Below the pieces are notes generated by a model that was not told the DNA's origin, searched no databases, and was given only the letters and a program-made list of their open reading frames with translations. 64,000 bases of DNA from Trileptium ribeirensis (lineage: Eukaryota > Nematoda > Enoplea > Enoplida > Thoracostomopsidae), in assembly GCA_030248225.1 (NCBI GenBank), contig JASANE010016253.1, positions 1 through 64,000 of the forward strand, read 5' to 3'. A program made the translations under genes and the position numbers. Shown piece after piece: positions 23,418 to 32,889 of this stretch. Every line of letters starts with the position of its first letter. The first letter of the stretch is position 1.

Positions 23418-23829
23418 GTTTTAATAAACGTGTCCTGTATTGTACCGTGGGTTATATTAACTATGATTCGGGTTTTCTAAACAGGTTTGAAACGCAGCAG
23501 ATATTCTAATGTTAATATTTTAGAGTGGGTAGAAAGTAATCAACAGAAATCAGCCGGACTACCGTGGCAGAAATAAAACGCGGAAAGCTAGTTACCCGAA
23601 TTTCCCCGATAGAGTCGGCAAAACCGCTAAAAAATCACTAGACTTTTGGAAAGACAATTTAGATCATCCCTCATATCCTAGCCCATGCGTATTTCAAGTT
23701 TGCTCAACCAGTCAAAAATTCATAAAGATTGCTGCAGCTGTTAATTAGATTACTCAAAGGTTACGCAGTCGCAACGGAACAATTAATGGTTGCTATTACC
23801 TAAGGTAAACCCAGCGATAATAATTTTAA

Positions 23830-24505
23830 TTATAATACAATTTTCACAGTATATTTTAATTAATAAAAAAGTTTGGAGTCTGGGCAAAAATAATCAATGT
23901 TTACTGTTGATTTCAGTAAGTTTTCAAGTCATTGTGCAAATTTACAGGTCGATTTTAAAAGGTAGCAACAGGGCAAATCGCAAATTATGCTAATTAATTT
24001 TGCACAAAAATAACTGTTCTCGGAAACCGACGTTTGTACAGTGACGCTGCGATGTGGGAGTATTATAAATTATGATTCCACAAAGTGTACAATCTCATCC
24101 CGGCTTCAGAATACACTAAACGTTTCCATAAATCACACAAAATACGCCCCCGTCTATTTATGAGCAAAATGAAAATAGGTAATTTAAGCTGTCAGTTACT
24201 AAAAAACCAAACTCTAAGCCATATAAATTGTAAATCAGAGGTGTCGTTAACAACGCTTTGCTTACTTACAGTTGCTGCTACAGCTACGAAAAACATAAAC
24301 CTGCTCAGATGACGAAGGAACACTAATTAGTTTTGAACTACAAACGGTGTATACAACAAGACGTTCTGGTGCTGCAGTTGGAACAATATAAGCGAACAAT
24401 ACCCCAGAAGATAGGCTAACTCAGCTAAGACCGACAAAATCGATATGACATTTTTTTACGAACGTTTAGCATCACCCGTGATTTTTGAACTACTACGAAC
24501 ACAGT
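23830..24505. other. Unannotated AT-rich stretch
   Basis: Nothing recognised. The plus frame 24085-24312 is Lys/Leu/Ser-rich without motif or splice sites. Confidence 0.4.
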
Positions 24506-24509
24506 TAAA

Positions 24510-24691
24510 CTATAACTCAAAGAAGTAAACCAGGCGCGAATGCTGACAAAAAGGTTTGTAATAACAATGCCGATTATATATAACTCGGCGAGCCAATACA
24601 CAATATAACTTTGTTAGGATCATTGTCCGTTTTTTAGTGTTGTCAATTACTATTTTAGCAGAAACTAGAATTGCATCACTGTACGGATGAC
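24510..24691 (-). CDS. Weak candidate exon, unknown
   Basis: On the minus strand a strong acceptor (ttttgtgtttttcag) is followed by an open frame of about 60 codons starting HPYSDAILVSAKIVIDN and ending FFEL with a stop. The N-terminal half has plausible codon use. The C-terminal half (many Tyr, Cys, Arg) does not look like conserved protein, so the true exon may end earlier or the stop in another frame may be used. The family is unknown. Confidence 0.25.
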
Positions 24692-24719
24692 CTGAAAAAC
24701 ACAAAATCAGCTGAATAAA

Positions 24720-25535
24720 ATATCAGCCTTTCAAGGAATAAAATTTTAATCCTATAGCAAAGTTATAAATTTCAAGCTTTCGATGCTTAAAATAAAACAA
24801 GTTTTATATTGGGATCAAATGTTCGCTCAAAATATAACCGACTTATCACGCAAACCATGATGGGCTAACAAACTATAATTCGTTCAAACCTTATTTTATA
24901 CTTGATATTTAGTACCGATGCAGCAGGAAACTAGACTAAAGTACAGAAACATAATCGCAAACAAAATAGCGTGGAATATTTATAAAAATTAATAAACTTG
25001 AAGCAATACTCTATTTTCGTAAGTAAAATAATAAGTGAATAACTTAACAAAAGTTTCACAGCAGTTTTCTGGCTTTTGGACTTGTTCGACTGCAACAGAG
25101 TAGGCTACCATTTCCAACGTAATATATAAATAAATATCCAATTAATTGCAGCTAAAGTTGTGTTTCAAGAAAAAGGCATTATATAATTGTCACCGGAGTG
25201 TTGAAATGGTATGCCCGAAAAACTGGAAGTAAAGTTTCAGATTTTGGTTGCTAGGGCCCACAGACACAACAGCATCTCGCTATTTAGAGTTAGGACCTTT
25301 CCAACATCGCTGATTTATATTTGAACAACTTTGATATATACCATGTTTACACTGATTTAAAAAATAACGGCGTCCTATTTTCAAAGCAACACTTTTATAA
25401 CACTAGTAGTATATTAAAAAGCTTGAGTGGGGCAGAAAATAACTGCGTGCTTTGGGTACATTGACTAGATGTTAATTGTTCAGGATTTTTCCTGTACTAT
25501 AAAAGCTTGTTGCGCGGCCCATAAAATAACTGAGC
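24720..25535. other. Unannotated AT-rich stretch
   Basis: No gene recognised. Near its end (25448-25500) the sequence ttgactagatgttaattgttcag recurs, slightly altered, just right of the hAT element at 26383-26405, so the hAT target region itself contains an older local repeat. Confidence 0.4.
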
Positions 25536-25536
25536 G

Positions 25537-25544
25537 GTTTGGTT
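25537..25544 (+). repeat. Target-site duplication of hAT element, left (GTTTGGTT)
   Basis: The eight bases gtttggtt immediately precede the terminal cagagatgg and recur exactly at 26374-26381. Eight-base duplications are the hallmark of hAT insertion. Confidence 0.92.
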
Positions 25545-26373
25545 CAGAGATGGAACTGGGTCACTATCTCATGACACAGAAACCCAGTGACCCAGTTCCC
25601 CTACTGACCCAGTGACCCGGCCGAAACAGTGACCCATTTTACCCAGTTCTATCTCTGGTATCTGTCATGTTCACTCTGAAATTACGGAAGGCAAGTGCGC
25701 AATATGACTGTCTCTATATTACACACTTTCCATTTTTCCGGAAACAAATGCATGTGACACCACGTATACCCTAATTTTTTCAGCATACGTGTAGATTCTT
25801 TGCCAGCGATGTAGCCCTGCCCAGGCAGTACCACGAGCAGGTGATTCACTCAGAGCCCGCCGCCACACCAGTCACCCAAACATATGCAGAGCTTGGCCAA
25901 GAAGGTGTTGTCTTCAGAATTTTTGGAACGATTGTTTCATTGAAATCGTGTCAGCGACAGTAACAAGCAATGTGTAAATTAACGAAATAATTGAAATTAA
26001 GCAAATCCTTTGTAGATGTGTACGCCTGTGTAATGTTACGTCGGCTACTATAATAGTAGCTAATGATGTGCGAAGTTGGAGTTCGAACACTCCGATTGTC
26101 CTGGATTGAGCCAGTTCATTGGGTGGTGGTCGTATTTTTGGATGATTTATTTCAGCTGAGCATTATAGCTTGAGCCAGCGCCAAAAATAAAAAAACTCAA
26201 TAATACAGCTATTGTTATAATGAATGACAGCAGAATGCATCAGACAGCTTAAAACGACCAACATTCGTAGCATAGGTGCAAACGGGTCACGACCGACAAC
26301 CCAGTAACACACCAAGGTAATGACCCAGCGACCCAGTTCCCCGACTGACCCATTTGATCCAGTTCCATCTCTG
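25545..26373. mobile_element. Non-autonomous hAT DNA transposon, 829 bp
   Basis: The left end reads cagagatggaactgggtcac and the right end, on the minus strand, cagagatggaactggatcaa. CAGAGATG is a typical hAT terminus, and a perfect 8-bp duplication flanks the element. Subterminal gacccagt/actgggtc words occur many times near both ends, as expected for transposase-binding sites. The first 112 bp (25545-25656) form an internal palindrome ending in another inverted copy of the terminus. The interior has no transposase frame; a minus frame at 26163-26480 crosses the right end and is not credible. A short B-box-like ggagttcgaacactcc at about 26072 hints at an old tRNA-like insertion. Confidence 0.93.
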
Positions 26374-26381
26374 GTTTGGTT
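26374..26381 (+). repeat. Target-site duplication of hAT element, right (GTTTGGTT)
   Basis: Exact repeat of bases 25537-25544, directly after the right terminus ...ccatctctg. Confidence 0.92.
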
Positions 26382-26389
26382 ACATTGAC

Positions 26390-27380
26390 TAGGTCTTAAT
26401 TGTTCAGAAATTTCTTGAACTATTAAGACTTTTTCTAGAAAACAAAACCGTGACGCTAACCCGATTTTCGAACACATCAAAAAAATTTCTAAAAAAATAA
26501 ATTCATCTCAGTTTTAGTATGCATATATTCAATTTATATATTTTTTACTCCCAAAAATTATGTTAAGATTTACGCATTTCTCCTTATTAATTCCTATGTT
26601 TCACAAAATACGATAGATGTTTACGATGTTATACGGAAGCTAATGCTAATATTGCTTTTATGTAAATCAATCTAGGGAAGAAAAACAATTTCTGCTCACA
26701 AACGTCCATGATAATGAGGTTTACACAAAACCATGATCAAAAACTGCACTGTCAATCTTAGCAGTGCATAATTTTTAAAGAATACAATTAAAATAAAATT
26801 TTACAACTGAATGTATAAAAATGTTATTTTTAAAAATTACAGAAATTGTTTCAGTTTAATACAATTTCCTCTATGTTTAGGAAAGTATTGCTTGACATAA
26901 AATATTATATATATACTCTTTAATATTGAATACTAAAAAGCTTGTCTAAAACGTCGGTTGAGTTTTTTCTGGAGAAAATTAATTCTCATTATTATTTGGG
27001 AAATCTTGCACCGAATATCAATGATATTCGTTGATCTTAATATTTAGTAATATATATATTTCTACCGCATGGTTTTCAGGAAATGTAGTTTTTAATACAA
27101 AGGAATATATATCTAAATATTCATTACTATGATACTGCAAGGAAATATCCTAAAATCGGTTTCAGAAGCACGTACCTCCATTTCACCAGATTTAAGATAA
27201 GGTAATAAAATTATTTCTGAGCAGGTATTTGTGATGCACATATCTGTTAATATGCAAATGAGACTGCAACTATAAATAGAATACTCAGATTGAATTGTGA
27301 AAACTATCGACTACTGCAAACAATATATTTAAAAGAATTTACCTGCCCTTGGCGACTGAAGTGGTCATACTAGAAACCCC
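26390..27380. other. Unannotated AT-rich stretch
   Basis: Very AT-rich. No gene, repeat or RNA recognised on either strand. Confidence 0.5.
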
Positions 27381-27384
27381 CAGC

Positions 27385-28250
27385 CCGAAACTAGTCAATT
27401 TTGAAGGTACAGCTGAAATTTTGGTATCAACCGAATCAGATCATTCAAATCGAATCTAGCAGGAAAACGTATTCCGGAAATATTTATGAAAGTTTTTTTA
27501 TTTTATTGTGCTCCAATAGGTGCTCGGTCGCAAAATTTTTCGAACAAAATTTCTTGGATTTTATATACTTTTAGAACCGCAATGAGTCAAATGGTGGTAA
27601 AATCAACTCAATCGGTTCGTGTCTTAAGGAGTTATCGCCAATTATGTGGAGTCCTAAGCCTTAACCTAAGTCGTTAATCCCAGAAAAGATTGCGCTGCGA
27701 ATGGACTATAAATTTCGGACTGGAGGGTTCTAGGAAGGACATACTAAAGTAAAAGTCCAAATAACGACCAAACTATCAATATCTATCTGGTTATTTAAAT
27801 AAACCAAAATTTTCCATATTAATCGGTTTCCGACTTAGGGAGTTATTGCCATTTATGCAGAATTCTAAACCTAAGCTTAAATAGTTAATCCGTCAACCGA
27901 TTGAGCAGCTTTTACTGCATTCGACTCAGCTCGTCAACCCGCTTCGAATGGAGCATATAGTTTATCGAGAAAAATATTTGTTTTCAAAAATTTGGGTACC
28001 CTTTGGTGAATCGAAAAAAATTATCATGAATAGATATTTTCCGAACTGCCTCGTCTAGCTAAGTCGAATGGTACCTAAATTTCCGATGTATCCTCAAAAC
28101 TGACCAATTTCGAGCTCGGGCCAGGAAAGATTCTACAAAGGCAACAGTTCAAATAACGACTACACTATCAATCTGTTTGGTTATTTGAATACCAAAAACT
28201 TTTAATATTTCATTGCATGGTTTCCAAGTTTTTGGCTTAATATTCACTCA
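27385..28250. repeat. Repeat family B cluster with diverged inverted ends
   Basis: The left end (27389-27510) starts cccgaaactagtcaattttg and contains ttccggaaatatttatgaaa. The right end (27980-28120), read on the minus strand, starts cccgagctcgaaattggtca and contains ttcggaaaatatctattcat, so the two are diverged inverted repeats of about 115 bp. Inside, gagttatcgccaattatg...ttaatcc (27630) recurs as gagttattgccatttatg...ttaatcc (27839), and aataacgaccaaactatcaa (27762) recurs outside the right end at 28155. A related block lies at 61860-62140. Confidence 0.65.
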
Positions 28251-28273
28251 ACTTACAACAATTACCCTTTAGC

Positions 28274-28395
28274 ATAATCAAAAAAAAAATCTAACAAAAA
28301 CACCACAAAAAAAGACACAAAGAAACACAACACAAAAAACCCACAAAAAAAAAAAAAAAACCCCCACACACACCAACACCACACACACCACAGAG
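28274..28395 (+). repeat. A/C-only low-complexity tract
   Basis: About 120 bases consist almost entirely of A and C (runs such as aaaaaaaaaaaaaaaa, then cccccacacacac and caccacacacacc), with only a few G and T. It has no regular period. It may be a real purine/pyrimidine-asymmetric tract, a retroposon tail, or an assembly or base-calling artefact. Confidence 0.85.
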
Positions 28396-28399
28396 GACC

Positions 28400-28630
28400 C
28401 TGTCGCAAATTCGTTGGCTACAGAGCTAACTGAAATTATGAATGGATATACACACATAACTTTTACTTTTAACTTATATTACCGCATCGCAAATTTTTTG
28501 CGTTGCCAACTCTGTTTTGACGATCTTGCTGTAGGTCTGGCTAATTGAAATGGAGCAATCGTAGCAAACGAAGGTTCCTCAGATAGCACTCAATTGAACA
28601 TAAAAATACATTTCATTCGTCTGCGGCATG
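28400..28630. other. Unannotated stretch
   Basis: Nothing recognised. Confidence 0.4.
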
Positions 28631-28681
28631 AACAACTGTCCAATGGACCAGCCAAAATTTGCATTCCCCACGTACTGCGAC

Positions 28682-28963
28682 CTAAACGTCACACTTGGTT
28701 ATTTGTTTGCGCAGCGCCCAATGATTTGCTCCATAATTTGCACAAAACAAGCAAACATTAGCCAGAACACTGAAAAATTTACACAAAATGAGGTTGTTTT
28801 TAAACTTTGGCCATTTAAAATACCCAACTTTTAAACTAAGCTTACGCAAGCCTGTACAACGAAAGGCATTTGACCACTGGGAGACCAAAACACTGACATC
28901 TTGATCGATAAATATTTTAGCTTCCTCATCCTCTTCAAAGTTCCAGAGAAGCAGTAATATCAT
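28682..28963 (-). other. Coding-like open frame, unknown
   Basis: A 93-codon minus frame. The first third looks like protein (FEEDEEAKIFIDQDVSVLV, then SQWSNAFRCTGL) and is followed by gtaagctt, a possible donor, at about 28845. An exon of about 90 nt bounded by ctttgaag (acceptor) and that donor is conceivable. Downstream of it the frame turns Phe/Lys/Asn-rich and less credible. The plus strand is also open (28628-28834). The family is unknown. Confidence 0.25.
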
Positions 28964-28969
28964 CCCAAT

Positions 28970-29050
28970 ACATCAAGTTTAAAGTAAAATTTATTTTTAA
29001 TAAGTTTTATATCCACAGTGCCTTCATCTGTTTTATTATATATAAGTTTC
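28970..29050. other. Short AT-rich spacer
   Basis: Nothing recognised. Confidence 0.3.
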
Positions 29051-29055
29051 AAAGA

Positions 29056-29159
29056 CCAGGTTCCGGTTCCGGTTTAAATGAATGGTTCCGGTTGTTGGTT
29101 CCGGTTCCGGTAAATTTAGGATTATTCCGGTTCCTATTGTCGGTTCCGGTTATTCCCTA
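29056..29159 (-). mobile_element. hAT-like terminus rich in TTCCGG repeats
   Basis: The hexamer ttccgg occurs about eight times in 100 bp. On the minus strand the block begins tagggaataaccggaaccg at 29159. The same layout, cagggagtaaccggaattcc, begins at 60250 on plus. Termini of the form CAGGG followed by accggaa repeats are common in hAT elements, so these are probably ends of one hAT family. No partner end or target duplication was found here. Confidence 0.5.
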
Positions 29160-29500
29160 AGAAAAGGATAACTTATCATACTATTTTGTGCAAAATATAT
29201 AGTCTCCGAGCTGTGTCTTTTACTAGTTGTAGCTATATATAAGTTAAATGGGAAACTGAATATTCAATACGGGTGGTTTCATGATCTTAATCGTATACTA
29301 ATTACGCTGTGAATAGATTGGGATACCTCAGACATTAAAATGCAAAATTTCAAGAACAAATAGACAAATTTTGTCATTTTTAATCTTATTTGCACCAATT
29401 GCCGATGACATTAGACTCTGCTGAATGCTGTGACGCTTTTCAGATTTGAATTATTAATGGCCGCGGTAGTCGTTCTCGGCCTACAGACATTGTCAGTAAG
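29160..29500. other. Unannotated AT-rich stretch
   Basis: Nothing recognised apart from the border with the hAT-like terminus. Confidence 0.35.
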
Positions 29501-29504
29501 AAAC

Positions 29505-29830
29505 TTAACCCACCCCCATGTCCTTGGACCACCAGCTTTGACTCTACGGGTTCTCGGTCACCAAATCCAGATACCACCCATGTCCTTGGACCCCCAAATT
29601 CACTATTGTTAAGTCCTTGGACCATCAAATTTAGCCTATTCTTTAATAATTTAATAATAGCGCTTGACCTCCAAGAATATAGGGTACCGTATTTGGTGGT
29701 TGAAGAATATGGAGTGTATATTTGATGAACTAACTAGCTGCAATCTGAGTTTGGTTGCCAAAGGAATTGTGAGAGGGCTGGATTTGGTAATCCAAGAACT
29801 TGGGGGTCAAATCCGGTGTTCCATGAAAAA
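29505..29830. repeat. Local repeats of gtccttggacc with an inverted partner
   Basis: The word gtccttggacc recurs at about 29520, 29582 and 29614, each followed by an accac/cccc-caaatt segment. To the right, ccaagaacttgggggtcaaa (29793) is an inverted relative, giving a loose foldback of about 300 bp. Overlapping open frames on both strands (29430-29612, 29440-29628) are Pro/Leu-rich by-products. Confidence 0.5.
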
Positions 29831-31850
29831 GAGAGGATAGGACATGGTTACAACAGACAATTTAGACTATAGACCTGGGTGTAAGGCCGAAAACGACCGT
29901 GACGTACCAAAGCCGTTAAGAAGATATAATTTAAATGTGTCCTATTCTTCGCTAGAGTGGGATATCACGCATCATTGCTTGCACACAGAGCGTTATAATG
30001 AGTGATGTATAATAGGTTTTTAGGGTTTATCAGTAGATATCGTGCTTGCGTGGTATGCGTCAAACATGGCAAGCGCTACACCTATAACGGGAAAAAATGA
30101 ACCTTCAAAAGCTGTGAGTTATAAATTTCAAAGGTTTTCGTCTATTTGAATATTTTGAAAGAAATAATAAATACTCCTATGCTTCTGCTAAATTTAACCG
30201 CAGCGTTGTCACACAAGTTATGTATTGCCCGTATAATATTGGTATGCTAGAGTATAAAGGCGGCTCAGGAAGCTCAATTTGGAACCTTAATTAGAAGCTA
30301 AGTGCACACTAACCGCAGTCGCTCATTTACCCCATCGCTGGACGAGTAACCAGTATATCACCCTCACTACAAGAATCACAGCGTCGCATTATTGCGCTAG
30401 TACTAATGTTTTTAAGTTGTTTTGCAAGTTGATGATATTGATACTGCCAAATAATGCGCTTCCACGGTATAACCGATTAAAAGCTAACTGTGGCGATTTT
30501 AAGGTCCGGCCTATCGGACTGCATGAAAAATTTTCTACCGGCTTTATGTATCAAATCCAGGTAAAATGACACAGTAATCTTGACATATAACCTTAAATCA
30601 AACACAAAAGATCTAGGCTGTCCATTTATATGTAGGGATCTGCGATCCATTTGAATCTGGGTTAGGTCACTGTAAGATAAAAATACTTAATACAGCCGCT
30701 TTATGAAAAATATTTAGTTAATACTAGGCACATACCGGGAATACGTATTTCCTAATAAAATGAATCGTCTCCGCAAATTGTCTCGATGAGAGAACGAAGG
30801 GCATGTCACCTTAGGTTGATTTTTGTAGCCCTAGATAAGCATAAATGCCCTCAACAGGAACGAAGAAAACAGGATATTGCTTGGAAATAAAATATTGCTG
30901 GCATTTAACAAGTTTCATAAAGCCAAAGTGAAAAACGATATATCCTTCTGAGAAAGTGTACTCTTCAATATTTGTGCTATGTAATTTAAAAATATTAAAA
31001 TATGCTTAGTATAACAATGAAAGTTTCAAATTCATATAATGCAAAGCATATTAAGCCAGTTTTCTGTGCAGGCGGACTGATATTGATTCGTTTTCTACGA
31101 AGTTCAAAAACCTGTCACTTTGCTCCTACAATATGGTTCATAAAGGGACATTAATGTTTGAAAAGATAGTGGGTCAAGATCCCGTCACTGAATCCATCTG
31201 CCGAAATAAGGCCGTTTCATAAAACTATTAAACTCTTTGCCGACACAAACCCCATTGTTTCCAAACTTTCTCATGCTGATTGTTTTAAACTTTGCAATAA
31301 ACACTGTATATCAAGCGAACCATACGATGGTGTTTCCGTCAACTTCAAAGTTTGAGAAAAATATATACATTATAGCAAGCAATATTTCAAAATTAAATGC
31401 GACATTAAAGAAATCAAAATCACATCATTTCGCAAAGCAAGACAGCGTTATTGCCATAAAATTTGGCTCAAAATAAAGTTGTTTTAGTAGAAAACCTTCG
31501 CAATGTTTGATGGTGTATGGGTGATAAAACACTGAAAACGTATATTTTCATGACCAATACATAGCAAAAAGATCATGCGTGGCAACCAGCACGGCGTTAA
31601 CTGATGTGATACTAAATTTGCAACATAATGTTCAATTGCCCGATGTAGTCAGTAGTGTGCCTAAATCGCATCAATACCGACGTGATATAGCATATATCTT
31701 CATAAAAACAACACAAAACACACCTAAAGCGATAAATCCTTGTGATTAAAATATAATAATTACTTAGCCACATTTTTTATAAATCCTATAATTGACTATA
31801 AATGACGTTATACTGTAGAATTGAAACATATGTTGCGTTAAATAGCTCTC
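29831..31850. other. Unannotated stretch
   Basis: No gene recognised. One plus frame (31237-31476, 79 codons) starts with a hydrophobic run (FLMLIVLNFAINTVY) and is then Ser/Lys-rich. It lacks splice context and a motif, so it is left uncalled. Confidence 0.4.
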
Positions 31851-31854
31851 GTTT

Positions 31855-32277
31855 TCAAAAATAATAACTTAACGTAATATCATATATGCTCCTGTTCCGA
31901 AGTTTCAGACGCACGCGTCTCAGCAGAGGTCGAGACCCTTGGGAGGAAGCCTCCTTGAGTTGTGCTGAAAAAAGTTGACGACCTCCACTCTGCACACCTC
32001 TTTCATTTTTGATAACTTTCATCATATTTTTACACATTTTGCTAAAATAAACCGAGGGCAGGCTGGATAGGGTTGTACCGTCAGGGAAGATGGGCAGATC
32101 GCGGCCTCGGGGGCCTTCAGAGACATCAGGGGTACCCACCCTTGAGCCCGTGCTTCGCATGTATGACGTGATGTATGCCCATCCTGAAACCAGATAATCA
32201 TATGTATTAATCCAAATTCCTGTACTTCTGCCTATATTAGTGAACTTACAGGGAGTGGACGTTGGCCTATAAGTCAA
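31855..32277 (-). other. 140-codon open frame in a GC-richer block, unknown
   Basis: The longest non-satellite frame in the window. Its N-terminal part includes GWAYITSYMRSTGSRVGTPD and its C-terminal part is Arg/Leu/Ser-rich (SRPLLRRVRLKLRNRS). There is no recognised domain, signal peptide or membrane segment. The Gly/Arg/Ser composition and the abrupt return to AT-rich flanks suggest an inserted repeat rather than a host exon. Confidence 0.25.
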
Positions 32278-32629
32278 TAATTTATCTAATTTACATCAAT
32301 GCGGACCCACATGTAACAAACTCGTGTGTGATTGGTGTTCTCATTTGTGCAATGGGAATCCACAAAAATTTCTATACGTCATGAGCCCATGTATTTGCTG
32401 GAATAAAAACAAGTCAAAATTCAAAAAGGACATGTAGTGAAGAAGAGTTGATCACAGAACCTCCAGATCGGTCCTGCACTCATTAAAATATTAGGCCAAG
32501 TTTTCGTAATGGTGTCATACATTGTGTTGTGGGTCGCAGAATAATGTTATAGAATGATGGTGCGAGTTCACCAAACAGGATTGGAATGTTGGAAACATCT
32601 TAACTTGAATAAATTAGAGCAGCCAGAGC

Positions 32630-32880
32630 TCATCTATACGGCGCAAACAACACCAATCTGGCTGTGACAAAACAGACAGCTAACTATCCGAACTTCGCGG
32701 ATACAGCCCGCAAAACAGTAGCACATCCGGAGACACCATTTGCATCGCGCTTGATATCTTATTCCATGCGTCTATATAATGTGGTGTCTTCAAATCCGGA
32801 AAAAACATTATGACGGTTCTACATGTTTTAATGCACTCAAATGTCACCCAGCAACGAACTAATAATCAATAGTTTTCATT
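32630..32880 (-). repeat. Diverged third copy of the 22-23 kb repeat (partial)
   Basis: The order taactatccgaacttcg, cgcaaaacagtagcac, tattccatgcgtct and a final gcaacgaactaataatc follows that of copies 1 and 2 (tacccgaattt, aaaccgct, gcccatgcgta, gcaacggaacaattaat). Divergence is high. The tRNA-like head is not recognisable here. Confidence 0.4.
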
Positions 32881-32889
32881 AATTATTAA

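Larger units (their letters stand above)
22250..23825 (-). repeat. Direct duplication of an about 800-bp repeat containing a tRNA-like head
   Basis: Copy 1 (about 22250-23085) and copy 2 (about 23090-23825) align along most of their length: catagcaag...tcacattttctta, taatgat-ttat-ttaggagc, the tRNA-like block, ctacccgaattt/ttacccgaattt with aaaccgct, then ataaagattgctgcagc and aataaatggttgc/aattaatggttgc ending near gata. Divergence is moderate and indels are present, so the duplication is old. Copy 1 has an extra ttatatcac simple repeat. A more diverged third copy lies at 32630-32880. The tRNA-like part reads on the minus strand. Confidence 0.8.

Noticed and set aside
26000..26110. tRNA gene inside the hAT element (ggagttcgaacactcc)
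   Set aside because: Only a B-box-like hairpin is present; the upstream part does not fold as a tRNA.
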